Assembly: GCA_030429565.1 (NCBI GenBank)
Contig: JAUIFE010000018.1
Coordinates: forward strand, 62,001 to 126,000
Origin: Holophagae bacterium
GTDB lineage: Bacteria; Acidobacteriota; Holophagae; Acanthopleuribacterales; Acanthopleuribacteraceae
Direction of reading: 5' to 3'
Length of the DNA stretch: 64,000 nucleotides
Shown here: positions 8,976-19,049 of the stretch, piece by piece
Layout: each line of letters begins with the position of its first letter
Numbering within the stretch: the stretch's first letter is position 1
Notes under the pieces: model-generated
Database searches by the model: none
What the model was told of the DNA's origin: nothing
Seen by the model: the letters and a program-made list of their open reading frames with translations, nothing else
Translations under genes and position numbers: made by a program

Positions 8976-10412
8976 TTAAGCGTCAGAGCCTTCGGCCGCG
9001 GCGGCGTGGTCGTGATCGTGGTTGCAATCGGGACCGTGTACATGGCCGTGGTCGTGGTCATGATCGTGGTTGCAATCAGGACCGTGCACGTGTTCGTGTT
9101 CTTCGGGCTCGGGCTTGGTCAATTCGTCGACTTTGGTAATCTTAGCGGCTTCCACCACAGACTCCAACGCCTTACGACGACAAATTATTTCGGGGATGGT
9201 ATCGAGCACGTTGTTTTGCTTGAACTCTTCGCGAATTTCTTCAAGCGTGCGCTCGTCGCCGGTCTCTTCCAAGTACTCTTGCAGCTCTTGGTTCACGTCT
9301 TCTTCCGACGCTTCAATGCCGGTCTTTTTCACCAACGCGTCCAGGAACGCGTTCATGCGAACCTTCTGCGTGGCGCCCGGCATGTAGCGTTGCATCATAC
9401 CGCGAATCATTTGCTCGGCGTGCGGTGAGTCCTTGAGGTACTGCATGTAGGGCATTACTTCTTGACGCACCATCATTTCCGCTTCCTGCATGACGGCGGC
9501 CGGCGGTACTTCGAATTCGTAGTCTTCCAAAACTTTGCCGATCACGGTGCCCTCGAGACGGTTCTTCTCGTAGCCTTCGCGCTCTTTAATCAAATTGTCA
9601 CGCAATTGCGCGCGCAACCCTTCCAAGTTCTCTGCGCCGCGTTCGGTTGCGAATTCGTCATTGAGCTCGGGTGCCAGTTGGCGCGTTACCGCGGCAATGT
9701 CCACGATCAGCTTCACTTTTTTGCCGATCCACTCTTTGAAGACTTCGTCTTCGGCGGCTTCGTATTCTTCTTCGATGGTGTCGCCGGCTTTTTGGCCTTT
9801 CACCATGTCCGCCAAAAACGCGTGCGTGTGTTCTTTACCCAGGTAAATCACGTATTTCTCGAGATCGGTCACCACTTCATTGGATTCAGCGTCCATCGCA
9901 GTCAGAGAAACGGTTACTTCGTCGCCGTCTTCCGCGCCACGGTCGGTCACTTCTTCCTGCTTGGTGCCGTTTTTGATCATCTCGTCGAGCACGTCTTGGA
10001 CTTCTTTGTCTTCGACTTTAATGTTGAGGCTTTCGGCTTCGATCCCCTGCCATCCGTCTTTGACTTCGACGATGGGCATCACTTCCAAACCAACGCTATA
10101 GGTGAACGACTCTTTGTGTTTGAAGTCGGCGTCGATCAAATGCGGCTGACCGACAAACTTGACACCCTGGTCTTGGGCCGCTTGTTCAATCGTGGCCGGA
10201 ATCACCTTCTGCACCATTGCCGAAAGCATTTCACCACGATAACGCTTGATCAATACCAGCGTCGGTGCTTTGCCTTTGCGGAAACCTGGGATGTTCGCAA
10301 ACTTTTTGACGTCGTTCAGCGCGCTCGTAAAATGCGCCGCCACCTGATCCCAGGGCAGGGTTACGTCCGCTGTTTTCATTACAGGGCTTTTTTCCGTGAT
10401 CGTGACTTGCAT
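8976..10412 (-). CDS. tig: Trigger factor with a His-rich C-terminal tail
   Basis: Ribosome-bound chaperone and prolyl isomerase. The ribosome-binding signature GFRKGKAP is near residue 44, the FKBP-type domain spans about 160-245, and the helical chaperone arms follow. At 478 residues it is longer than most. The last 40 or so residues form an extension with 12 His and 2 Cys, organised as two copies of HVHGPDCNHDHDH (16-residue period). Two DNA copies of this unit, 48 bp apart, lie at about 9013-9029 and 9061-9077. The tail resembles metal-binding tails such as that of SlyD, so zinc or nickel binding is inferred. First gene of tig-clpP-clpX; GAGGA precedes the ATG. Confidence 0.96.
   Translation of the reverse strand: MQVTITEKSPVMKTADVTLPWDQVAAHFTSALNDVKKFANIPGFRKGKAPTLVLIKRYRGEMLSAMVQKVIPATIEQAAQDQGVKFVGQPHLIDADFKHKESFTYSVGLEVMPIVEVKDGWQGIEAESLNIKVEDKEVQDVLDEMIKNGTKQEEVTDRGAEDGDEVTVSLTAMDAESNEVVTDLEKYVIYLGKEHTHAFLADMVKGQKAGDTIEEEYEAAEDEVFKEWIGKKVKLIVDIAAVTRQLAPELNDEFATERGAENLEGLRAQLRDNLIKEREGYEKNRLEGTVIGKVLEDYEFEVPPAAVMQEAEMMVRQEVMPYMQYLKDSPHAEQMIRGMMQRYMPGATQKVRMNAFLDALVKKTGIEASEEDVNQELQEYLEETGDERTLEEIREEFKQNNVLDTIPEIICRRKALESVVEAAKITKVDELTKPEPEEHEHVHGPDCNHDHDHDHGHVHGPDCNHDHDHAAAAEGSDA
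9013..9090 (-). repeat. Tandem 48-bp repeat encoding the His-rich tail
   Basis: Two near-identical copies, 48 bp apart, in frame within tig. They encode the repeated HVHGPDCNHDHDH block. Confidence 0.8.
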
Positions 10413-10549
10413 GAAAATGTCCTCAATGGTCAGTGTTGTTTTTCGATGGCCGAAACCATGTCGGGCGCGTTTATCGTGGCCGATCCGTTGCCGATTGCCG
10501 GTGAAGAAGTCAACGCGCGATCAAATATGCTTTACAGATGAGTAAAGAT

Positions 10550-10635
<86 letters not shown>

Positions 10636-10868
10636 GCGGACGGGAACCAAAGCACAACAAAATACACGGTTTTCGTGAAAAACGAAAGCTCCAATTCCAC
10701 ATTTTTGATATTGGCTTGCGGTTTCCCGGCGTTGGAGGGGAACCGCAACCAAAACCGTTTAAGTATACACAAAATGGGTTTCAGGAAAAACCCCGCTGTA
10801 AATTTCTCGTGAGGCGGGTGTCGGTGAGGCGGCCCCAACGACACCGCGCCCACCTGCTACCCGACCGC

Positions 10869-13619
10869 TCAGCGCCCCAGCACGGGCCCCAAAAATGCGG
10901 CGTTATATAGTAGTTGCGCGGTACTCAGGGTAAAGCCGCGGTAATAGGGGTCCTCGCACAGCGCCACCACCACGCCGCGCCCCTGCTTTTCGGTCATGGC
11001 GTAGGGTTTGTGGGCCAATTGCAGGCCGGTCGCCTCGGGTACATACCCACTGACCACCAGGCGCTCACGGCCCGCGTAACGGCCGACATTGCGACCTTGA
11101 TCCAAACGCAACGGCCGCATGATCAGGTTGGATTCCGTCAACACCGCCTGCTCGGCGGGCAAGCCAAAGGCCAACCAGTGCTCGGTGTCAAAGGCCACCT
11201 GCAGCAAGGCGCCGTAAACCGGCTGCGGTTTTTCGCGACGCGGCAGCACCATATCCTCGGGATCATCCTCGACCACCTTCGGAAAGGGTTTCACATCGTC
11301 CTGCTCAATTTGGCCGTCGCGCCATTCGCGCACCGAACTGAGCAAGCCGACCTTGCTGTTCGCCAGAAACTCAACCGCCTCACCGGTCGCCACCAAGACG
11401 CCGCCGTGACGCACCCATGTCTTCAAGGCATCAACCCCGTCGGCCCCCAGGCTTTTCCGCCAGGCACCGTCACTCGCAGCCGGCATCAACACAACATCGT
11501 AACGGTCGAGTTCAATGCGACCTAGCTGTTCGGCCCGCAGCAAAGTTGGATTCACACCCAAGCGCGCCTCAAAGTAGTGGCGCAACCAACCGGCCGACAA
11601 CTGGCCGGCCGGCGCATCCCACAACAGGGCCACGCGCGGCAACTTCATGCGTTTCACCAAACGCGAACCCAAACCCGGTCCCTCTTCGAACCAGGAACCG
11701 GCAATCGGCACCGGCGTCACACCGCGTGCCGATGCTTCGCGGTAAAGAATGTTTTGATAATCGGCGACATCCTCGTTATCGGCGACTTTGACAATCAGCG
11801 ACCCAGCCCCGTACAAAGCACCCTGGTGGCGAATGGCTTTACCGGTCACACGCACGACCACGCCGGCTTTGAGCAACGCACTGGAGAGCGCGGGCGTAAC
11901 GAAATTGCGCGGCACCAGGTATGCCAACTTGGCTGCTTGAACCGCGGCGGCTTGCGGTTGGCGCGGTGGCTGCGCGGCACCTTTCCAACCCCCCAAGGCG
12001 TAGCGCGCCTCGACCCCGAAGACAAACGGTAACGACCAGGCGGTAATATCGTAAATTTGCGCACCCTTGCGTTCATGGGCGTAACGCAGGCGCTGTTGTT
12101 CCAAAAAGACGGGGTCCAAGTCCAAGTGATCGATAAGCAGCGTACGCGCCAAAATACCGGCGGGCTGGGCAAAGTCGACCAACAAACTGCCGACCGGCAG
12201 ATCCTGCTTGCGGTTGGGGCCCTTGCTGCGTTCCTTGACCACGGCGTTACGCACCGCTTCGGTCAACTGCTGAACCTCAATCCCCTGCCGTTGCAAAAGT
12301 TCACCCAGGGCGGCCAGCCGGGTCGGATCGCTGCCAGGCAGCAAGAACACGCGCCGTACTTCGCTGTCGTCACGAAAATCAATCGCACCTTGGCGGCGCT
12401 CCAAGAAAAAGCGCAAGACCGCCTCGCGGTTTTGTGCGGCATAACCCATCACCGCCAGGCCCGCCGTTGCTTGGTGGGCGACCGCGTCGGCGTAAGTCAC
12501 CAACACCCCGTCACGACGGCGGTAACGCAAGCCCGTGGTCGTGCCTTGCTCAAACAGAACCCCAACCGAGCCGTGCAGGCTCGGCCAAGTCTCGCCGTAG
12601 CCGGGATAAAAGCTGTCGAAAATTTCACCCTGAAAGTAGTCCCACGCTTTATCGTCAAACACCTTGCCGATCACCTTACCCAGGGTGCGGTAGGCTTCGA
12701 CCATTTCCGTGGACAGCAGCGGGTTAACCGGCGGACTGGGAAACGCCGCAAAAAACGAACTCTCGCCGCCCATTTCGTGACGGTCGATGGTGATGTGCGG
12801 GTACCACTTCAAATAGGCGTCGACCTTAAGGCGCGTTTCAATCTGGGTCTGCGGGAACCAATCGCGGTTGAGGTCGAATAAGTAGTGATTGAGGCGACCG
12901 CTCGGCCAGCGCTCCAGTTTGTGCGCCCCCTGTGAATCTTCGTCGCCTTCGTGCGGCCGCGTGTCGCGCGAGAATTGAATAAACCGATCGCGTCCGTCGG
13001 GGTTTTGCATCAACTCAATCACAACCAAGGTGTTGTTTAAGACGGTGTCGACGGCGGCGCCTTTACCGGCGGCCAGCAGCCAAGCGGTAAACAAACCGGC
13101 ATCGGTCCCCGAAGGTTCATCGCCGTGGACCGACTCAAAAAACCAAACCTGGGCGGGCAATTCGGCGGCGAGCGCGTCGCGGCGCGCGCTATCGGTGCGG
13201 CGCGGGTCGGCCCATTCCTGGTAAAGCCCTTGCAAAGCCTGTAAACGCTGAATATTTTGTTCGCTGGAAATAAACAACAAACCCATGGGGCGCTGTTGCC
13301 GACTGGCCCCCTGAATTTCGAGATGAACGCGCGGCGAGGCCGCCGCCAGCGCACGCGCATAGGTGACAACCTCATGGCTCATGGTCATGCGTTCGCCAAA
13401 ATCAAAGCCGAGAATCTGTTTTAGGTCGGGCGTACCCGCTTGTACCGGAGTATCGTTAAAAAAACGCGTGTGGAAATCGGGCGCGGCGTTGGCCGCCGGT
13501 GATGGAGCCATGGCGAGTACCTCAAAAGCCTGAATCAGCAATAAACAGAACGCAAAAAATGCGGTTCGGAAATAACGGGGCGAAACGGTAGCGTCAAACA
13601 AAAGCACAGTCCTCAACAA
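10869..13619 (-). CDS. Exported M14-family zinc carboxypeptidase
   Basis: A large (about 916 residues) peptidase of the M14 carboxypeptidase family, which cleaves C-terminal residues or peptidoglycan-type amide bonds. Near residues 160-300 are the zinc ligands: HGDE in ESVHGDEPSG and a later His in ITIDRHEMGGE. NPDGRDR and FDLNRDWFPQ are also characteristic of this branch. The N-terminus has a hydrophobic segment (FFAFCLLLIQAF) that fits a signal peptide. The start is unsure: TTG at 13619 is the longest choice, while TTG at 13601 has GAGG 8 nt upstream and is preferred on spacing. The C-terminal half resembles a glutamine-amidotransferase-like fold. Stands alone on the minus strand. Confidence 0.85.
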   Translation of the reverse strand: MLRTVLLFDATVSPRYFRTAFFAFCLLLIQAFEVLAMAPSPAANAAPDFHTRFFNDTPVQAGTPDLKQILGFDFGERMTMSHEVVTYARALAAASPRVHLEIQGASRQQRPMGLLFISSEQNIQRLQALQGLYQEWADPRRTDSARRDALAAELPAQVWFFESVHGDEPSGTDAGLFTAWLLAAGKGAAVDTVLNNTLVVIELMQNPDGRDRFIQFSRDTRPHEGDEDSQGAHKLERWPSGRLNHYLFDLNRDWFPQTQIETRLKVDAYLKWYPHITIDRHEMGGESSFFAAFPSPPVNPLLSTEMVEAYRTLGKVIGKVFDDKAWDYFQGEIFDSFYPGYGETWPSLHGSVGVLFEQGTTTGLRYRRRDGVLVTYADAVAHQATAGLAVMGYAAQNREAVLRFFLERRQGAIDFRDDSEVRRVFLLPGSDPTRLAALGELLQRQGIEVQQLTEAVRNAVVKERSKGPNRKQDLPVGSLLVDFAQPAGILARTLLIDHLDLDPVFLEQQRLRYAHERKGAQIYDITAWSLPFVFGVEARYALGGWKGAAQPPRQPQAAAVQAAKLAYLVPRNFVTPALSSALLKAGVVVRVTGKAIRHQGALYGAGSLIVKVADNEDVADYQNILYREASARGVTPVPIAGSWFEEGPGLGSRLVKRMKLPRVALLWDAPAGQLSAGWLRHYFEARLGVNPTLLRAEQLGRIELDRYDVVLMPAASDGAWRKSLGADGVDALKTWVRHGGVLVATGEAVEFLANSKVGLLSSVREWRDGQIEQDDVKPFPKVVEDDPEDMVLPRREKPQPVYGALLQVAFDTEHWLAFGLPAEQAVLTESNLIMRPLRLDQGRNVGRYAGRERLVVSGYVPEATGLQLAHKPYAMTEKQGRGVVVALCEDPYYRGFTLSTAQLLYNAAFLGPVLGR

Positions 13620-14171
13620 TCACCGCGAGACGGCACAACCCGCAACGACGGCGACACAGCATTTGGTTTTCAAAACACGAACCAGAGTGACACAGGCGCT
13701 AGCCAACCTCACGCGAAGTTCGCAAAAACGCCGGCCTGGCTACAAAGCGAATCACAACAGTCGGCCGCCAAAACAACGACGACCAAACCAATTTCAGCAA
13801 AGGCGGCGCGGTAGATCAGTTCTAACCCAAAAAGCGCCATAAGTGTGGATGATTTTAGTTAACGGTCTGGAGCACAACAATTTGAAAGAAGCGGAGCCAC
13901 ACCGCACGGCGGGTGGCGCACTAATACAAGCTGCTGCAGCCTTTAGACTTCGGCAAAATCGCTGCCTGGTATCGCGCTTTTTAGGTATAACTCTACCATC
14001 GAAAAGGCGTGAATAGGGCCGCTGATTTTGGCCAACAAACTGGCGCAAAACAGCTTGATCAATGGTCGCAACGCCAGGCGCTATACCGAACGGCCGGCAA
14101 ACAGCCGCTTCCCGCCGGCCAAGCGCCCCCAAACAAACCAAAAAAACTCGTTTCAAAAACGTTATCCAACG
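13620..14171. other. Intergenic region, no gene recognised
   Basis: About 550 bp between the metallophosphoesterase and carboxypeptidase genes. Short frames on both strands lack ribosome binding sites and recognisable sequence. Nothing further seen. Confidence 0.5.
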
Positions 14172-15014
14172 TCACCGCCTTTCTGCCGGCACCGGCGCCA
14201 AACGCACCACACTCATCGTCGGCGGACAATTAAGGCGGACCGGCATCAGCGTATAACCCAAACCCAAATTGGTGTGAACGCGGTTACCCTCGCGTTCGGT
14301 GATTGGCTCCCCCAGAAAAGTACGGCCGCGCGGCGACGGCAAGTAGAGCGGCCCCACGACGGGAAACACGATTTGGCCACCGTGCAAATGACCAGACAAC
14401 ATTAGATCGACACTGTCGGGCGCCAATCGGAACAAGTAATCGGGTTGATGGGACAACAACAAACGGAACATCTCACGAGGTTGTTCAAAATACGCGGTCG
14501 GCATGTCGCAAGCTTGAATTTGGTAATCGTCAATCCCGCCCAGCAAAAGGTTACCGCCGGCAAAAGACAGCACGCGGTAGTCCTGGCGCAGGAACACCAT
14601 GCCGCTTGCTTCTAACAAGGGCAACGCGTCGCTCAGGTCGGCGTCGAAATCGTGATTGCCGAGCACCGCGAAGGTCGGAGCCGCTCGGTGTAACGGCGCG
14701 AAAAGCGGCATAATGCGCGCCATGTGACGCGGGTCGCTGTGAAAGAAATCGCCGGTCCACAAGATCAAATCGGGCTCAAGCGCCAACGCGGCGGCAACGG
14801 TCGCCTCAATGTAATCGGCACGGGTCCAGCTCGCACAATGCAGATCGCTGAGGTGAACCAAGGTCAACGGCGCCGTCAACCGCGTCGTCGGCACCACAAC
14901 CGACTGCAGCGTCGGCTGTTTCGGCAACCACCAACGCGCAATACCGCCAAAACAAGCTTCCATGCGCCGGTATTGCGGCAAACAGAATTGGAACAAGCGA
15001 AAGATGCGTGACAT
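14172..15014 (-). CDS. Calcineurin-like metallophosphoesterase
   Basis: A 280-residue phosphoesterase with all the metal-binding motifs in order: LSDLHC, GDFFHSD, GNHDFD, SHQPDY and GHLHGGQ. The arrangement is that of the YkuE/YaeI branch, whose members act on membrane or lipid phosphoesters such as UDP-diacylglucosamine or cardiolipin-type substrates. The N-terminus has an amphipathic/hydrophobic region (IFRLFQFCLPQ) but no clear signal peptide. The natural substrate is unknown. The ATG is 63 bp before the stop of the upstream double-CxxC gene on the same strand. Confidence 0.88.
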   Translation of the reverse strand: MSRIFRLFQFCLPQYRRMEACFGGIARWWLPKQPTLQSVVVPTTRLTAPLTLVHLSDLHCASWTRADYIEATVAAALALEPDLILWTGDFFHSDPRHMARIMPLFAPLHRAAPTFAVLGNHDFDADLSDALPLLEASGMVFLRQDYRVLSFAGGNLLLGGIDDYQIQACDMPTAYFEQPREMFRLLLSHQPDYLFRLAPDSVDLMLSGHLHGGQIVFPVVGPLYLPSPRGRTFLGEPITEREGNRVHTNLGLGYTLMPVRLNCPPTMSVVRLAPVPAERR

Positions 15015-15077
15015 GCGCCCACTTTAGCGCGTGAGACGAGGTGGGTAGGTACCGGCCTACCGGCCGACACGGCCGAA

Positions 15078-15728
15078 TTAGATCGGTAACGGCTCGGAAA
15101 CCAAACGTTCCAACATCATTTCGGGGAACACCCGCTCAACTGCTTCGACTATGTTTTCGTGGAACAGATAATCAAACCCTTCGAGGTAAAGGTCGCGCAA
15201 GCCCGCTACTTTGAAGCGGGTTTCCTCGGGGTCGGGGATCGGCTGAAAATCAAAGGGAATCTCGGGAATCTCGCGCCGACATTCAGCACACTGAATGGGC
15301 GGGAAGGTTTTCAACAGCTTGTTATCAAGGCTAATTTGATGGCGCGGTTTGAAGTAGTAATAACGCGGCGGGCTGGGATGCCGACGCTCTTTAAGCAGGC
15401 TGCCGGGATCGGTCATCATCGACAGCGGCGTCCGCGTCAACCAAGAAACCACCGCAATCGGCGTGACCACAAACTGGTCCGGGGCAATCTCATCCATCGC
15501 CTTGTTGAAAGACTCATCGCCAATCAACCAGTGGTCGGCCATCATCGGCTTACCGAGAATGCGTTCGTCCCACGAAATCGATTCAGTGGTGCAGATTTCG
15601 ACCTTAAGCTCCTGCTCCAAATCCTGAAACGGCATTTTGCAGGCGGAGCACGTGCGAATGACCTCTTCCTTGTTGAGGACATAAGCAAAAGGTGGTGTGG
15701 CGATATCGCGCATGCGGTAGTAAGTCAT
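15078..15728 (-). CDS. Hypothetical double-CxxC protein
   Basis: A 216-residue protein not recognised with confidence. Two Cys pairs, CSACK (about 27-31) and CAECRRE (about 147-153), would make a split zinc ribbon. The arrangement recalls the double-CxxC(G) paralogous proteins seen in myxobacteria, but that link is only by pattern. No signal peptide or membrane segment is visible. A weak GGA lies before the ATG. It is followed on the same strand by the metallophosphoesterase. Confidence 0.7.
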   Translation of the reverse strand: MTYYRMRDIATPPFAYVLNKEEVIRTCSACKMPFQDLEQELKVEICTTESISWDERILGKPMMADHWLIGDESFNKAMDEIAPDQFVVTPIAVVSWLTRTPLSMMTDPGSLLKERRHPSPPRYYYFKPRHQISLDNKLLKTFPPIQCAECRREIPEIPFDFQPIPDPEETRFKVAGLRDLYLEGFDYLFHENIVEAVERVFPEMMLERLVSEPLPI

Positions 15729-15965
15729 AGACGTCCGTCACCCTGGGATGGATTCGAGAACAGCACAGCAAAAACTGAAGTGAGTCAAGGCTTCCCGAGG
15801 TACATACGGCCGCTATTTTAACACAAGGCTCGGACCAGACCCCAAGCCCTTTTGGGCATGAGCAGGCGATTTTGGCGGTTTTGTGCACCAAAAACCGAGC
15901 AAGCGGAGGCAATCGCTCACGACGCTCACCCGGTTTTCAAACACTCGTGTATTTTCGCAACCCCT

Positions 15966-18410
15966 TTAGCGCGGCATCAGCGTCAACTGGTACAGCGTCT
16001 TTCCTGGCAAAAACGGGGTCACTTCGCCTTCCGCCCACTCGCGGTGGCCCGCCCGATAGAACGGCGACCACGGGTGTCCACTTTGACCACAAGGCATCTG
16101 CATGATGCCCTGTTCTTCCAAACCGGGTGCCACCACCATGCGCTGCGAGGCGCCGTGCGATTCGCGCTGAACCATCGGCATGTGGGCGTCGCCCTGCAAC
16201 GGCATCAACGGCATGTCCAGCCAATCGGACAGCGCCGGTATGATGTAGCTAAAGGTATGGCGAAAATGGGCTTGATTGTGACGGCCCCAGGTGTGTGCGG
16301 CAAGGGTATCGCCGTCGGCCGTCAGCTTTTCAATCAGCCCATCGATGCGGGCCAGACTGTAGGCGCGCCAGGAATCGTATTCCGGCGGTAAAAGATGGAA
16401 GGGCTCCTGCTCCAACAAGGTCCAGGCAACCCCGTCGCGCTGGTTGATGTACCAGGAACGAAAATTGGGATCGACCTCGCGGCAGCGCTGCACCAAAAAG
16501 GCCAACAGGTGGTCGATCACGGCAACGCGGTAAGCGCGAACCAAGTAGTAACCGGCGTCATCGGGTTCGGCGTGGCCGCTCCAATTGAGCACCAGCTCGC
16601 GAAATTTCCCGCGCTGCAAACCTTTGGCGGCGGCGTCTTCGTCCAGGTGACGCAGCAACATTTCGCGCCATTCAGTGAGGTAACGCGCCTCGTGGTCGCG
16701 CTGGATCGCAAACAGGGCGGCCTCGTCAAACTGCTCTTTTTCAAACAGGCGATCGCGAATTTGTTTGGCGCGAGCACCCAGCGCGTAGGCGCCGTTACCG
16801 AGGACCTTTTGTTGCTGTTCCAGGTCGAGCACGCGCGCATTGGCGGTCCAAATGCGATGGTGGTCGGGACGCGTAATCACGGGGTACTCGGCGGGGGTGA
16901 GCCAACCATCCCAACCATTGCGGCCGTCGGCCCAGGATTGCGGCACTTGGCCGACGTCGCCTTTTTTGCGAGGAATGATTCCCATAATCGTCCAACCAAC
17001 GGCCCCTTGGGCGTCACCAGCGACGAAATTTTGGGCGGGAATTCCACAGGTCTGGGCGACCGCTAAGGCGTCGTCGACGTTGGCGACCTTCATCATGTCG
17101 AGTAGATTCAGATTAAACGCATGCGCTTCATGGGCCACCCAGCGCAAAGCCAGCGGACGATCCTGGTGATCGTGACCGACAAGGGGTCCCCAAATCGTGG
17201 TTTGAAAACGGAACGCGACTGGTTCACCGCCCTTGACGGCAATCGTTTCAACCATTTCCTCGTATTGCTTGGGACCCGCCGGCGTTTGGTAGAAACCCTC
17301 GCGGCCGGGCACGGGTTCGACGACCACCATGTCGGTCCAATCGCCGTAACTGTTGGTGAAACCCCAGGCTACCTGGCCATTGCTACCGGCGATAACGGCC
17401 AAGGCGCCCGGCAAAGTCACGCCGGTGACACGACGCCGCCCGGCCGGTGCCGATTCGTCGGGAAAAATCAAATCTGCGCGGTACCAGGTGTTGGGCACGC
17501 CGATGCCGAGGTGCATGTCGTCGGCAACCAAGGCGTGGCCGTGTTCGGTTAAGGCGCCGCCGACAGCCCAGTTGTTGCTCCCAATCATCGATGCTTTCTC
17601 GGTGTCGGCGGGTGCCGCCGGTGCCGGTAAACTCGCTTGTCGACGCAGGTTAAACACCTCCGGCGCAGGCGGCGCCAAGGGCTGATAAGCTTCGCCCACA
17701 TTGGGGGCGTCCCAACGGGAACCCCACTGAGTCAAAAAGGCGGCCATGTCGGCGGGCAGGTGTTGGTTCATCACGGCGCGGTGGGTTTCGTGGCGATCGT
17801 AGTCACTTTGGAGCTGCATGTACATCGCCGCCAGCACCAACACCGCGTCTTCAACGCGCCAGGGCTCCGGCTCCGTGCGCAACAGCAGGTATTCGAACGG
17901 CACCTGGTCCAGCGTTTCCAAGCCGCGATTGACACCCATGGTGTAGACATCCAGCAGGGCGCGCTGCTCGGCCGGCAAGTCGGCGACGGCGCGTTGCGCG
18001 GTGGCCAAAAACCGGTGACGACGGGCGTCGCGATCACGATCAAGGGCGGCTGCGCCAAACAAATTGCTAAGTGCGCCCTCGGAACTGCGACGCAGCAGGT
18101 CCATTTGAAAAAACCGTTCCTGGCCGTGCAAAAACCCCAGGGCAAATAACACATCACGCCGGCTTTCACCTTCAATGGTCGGTACGCCTAAAGCATCGCG
18201 GCGAATCGTGACGTTGTGTTCAAGACCGTCCAGTTTCCGGCTGCCTTCGAGCGCGGGCAAACTGCCGCGTATCATGACCACGACCACCAATCCGGCGGCC
18301 ACGACCAAGGTTACGGCAACCGCCGTCGCCAATAGAAAACGCCGCACCCAGGGTGATCGCCCGCGGGCGGGCGGGGTCTGGGCTTCGCGGGTTGAAGATT
18401 CACTGCGCAT
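15966..18410 (-). CDS. Penicillin acylase family Ntn hydrolase (peptidase S45)
   Basis: An 814-residue precursor of an N-terminal-nucleophile hydrolase. These proteins self-cleave into two chains and hydrolyse amide bonds of penicillins or acyl-homoserine lactones. An N-terminal membrane anchor (about residues 25-47) places it in the periplasm or on the membrane. The maturation site is in MIGSNNWAVGG, with Ser278 as the predicted nucleophile. The alpha-chain motif GVPTIEGESRRDVLFALGF and the beta-chain region WGRHNQAHF near the C-terminus fit the family. The ATG follows AGGAG at 5 nt. Whether it acts on beta-lactams, AHLs or another amide cannot be read from sequence. Confidence 0.92.
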   Translation of the reverse strand: MRSESSTREAQTPPARGRSPWVRRFLLATAVAVTLVVAAGLVVVVMIRGSLPALEGSRKLDGLEHNVTIRRDALGVPTIEGESRRDVLFALGFLHGQERFFQMDLLRRSSEGALSNLFGAAALDRDRDARRHRFLATAQRAVADLPAEQRALLDVYTMGVNRGLETLDQVPFEYLLLRTEPEPWRVEDAVLVLAAMYMQLQSDYDRHETHRAVMNQHLPADMAAFLTQWGSRWDAPNVGEAYQPLAPPAPEVFNLRRQASLPAPAAPADTEKASMIGSNNWAVGGALTEHGHALVADDMHLGIGVPNTWYRADLIFPDESAPAGRRRVTGVTLPGALAVIAGSNGQVAWGFTNSYGDWTDMVVVEPVPGREGFYQTPAGPKQYEEMVETIAVKGGEPVAFRFQTTIWGPLVGHDHQDRPLALRWVAHEAHAFNLNLLDMMKVANVDDALAVAQTCGIPAQNFVAGDAQGAVGWTIMGIIPRKKGDVGQVPQSWADGRNGWDGWLTPAEYPVITRPDHHRIWTANARVLDLEQQQKVLGNGAYALGARAKQIRDRLFEKEQFDEAALFAIQRDHEARYLTEWREMLLRHLDEDAAAKGLQRGKFRELVLNWSGHAEPDDAGYYLVRAYRVAVIDHLLAFLVQRCREVDPNFRSWYINQRDGVAWTLLEQEPFHLLPPEYDSWRAYSLARIDGLIEKLTADGDTLAAHTWGRHNQAHFRHTFSYIIPALSDWLDMPLMPLQGDAHMPMVQRESHGASQRMVVAPGLEEQGIMQMPCGQSGHPWSPFYRAGHREWAEGEVTPFLPGKTLYQLTLMPR

Positions 18411-18539
18411 GCTGTCTCCTTAGCCGCCGACGCACCAACGCATCGGCCACCCCTGATCAGCGGCACGCGCGGCCAAATCGGCACCACGACACACCGCAAC
18501 CCAGCGACGGGCGGCGCTCACAAACCAGAGTTACACCTG

Positions 18540-19049
18540 CTAAAGGTGAAATTCGCCGGAAAGCCAGTCGCGAAAACGGGGCATTTGTACAATGTAGGTT
18601 GTATCGAACTTGCAAACACCGATTTCTTCCAGGGCATGCTCGCGACGATCGGCATCGCGTTTGAGGATGGCATAGCTATAGGGCAGAAAGTCGGCATAGG
18701 CGTTACACACTTCTGATAAGCGGAAAAAGTGCTCGCCTTCCAACACCATAAAGTCGTTAAAAGGCATTTCTTCGTCGAGTTTGGTCAGCTTAAACATAGG
18801 ATTGTTGCAATACCAGGGCGCAAATTTTTCCATCAACAACAAAACGCGGCCGCCGAGTTTACGGCGCCCCATAATCTCGAAGGGATCGTGACCCTTGCTG
18901 ATCAGGCGTTTGATTTGTTTGAACGCTAACTTGTATTTACCGGTATCGTCGGGATCGAGCACACGGAAGACGTCAACCATCAGGAACCAACCCTCTTGGT
19001 TGAGCAGTTCCTCGGCCGACATTGATTCAGGAATCGTCTTAAAGGTCAT
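18540..19049 (-). CDS. Hypothetical protein
   Basis: A 169-residue protein with no family that I recognise. It is soluble, fairly acidic and aromatic-rich, with no signal peptide or membrane segment. A good ribosome binding site (GAGG, 4 nt before ATG), a long frame and codon choice like the neighbours support it as real. It lies 129 bp upstream of the penicillin-acylase gene on the same strand. Confidence 0.75.
   Translation of the reverse strand: MTFKTIPESMSAEELLNQEGWFLMVDVFRVLDPDDTGKYKLAFKQIKRLISKGHDPFEIMGRRKLGGRVLLLMEKFAPWYCNNPMFKLTKLDEEMPFNDFMVLEGEHFFRLSEVCNAYADFLPYSYAILKRDADRREHALEEIGVCKFDTTYIVQMPRFRDWLSGEFHL

Noticed and set aside
9006..9428. Plus-strand Val/Ile-rich membrane-like protein
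   Set aside because: It is the antisense reading of the His/Asp-rich tail repeats of trigger factor; GTG/ATC repeats produce it artificially.
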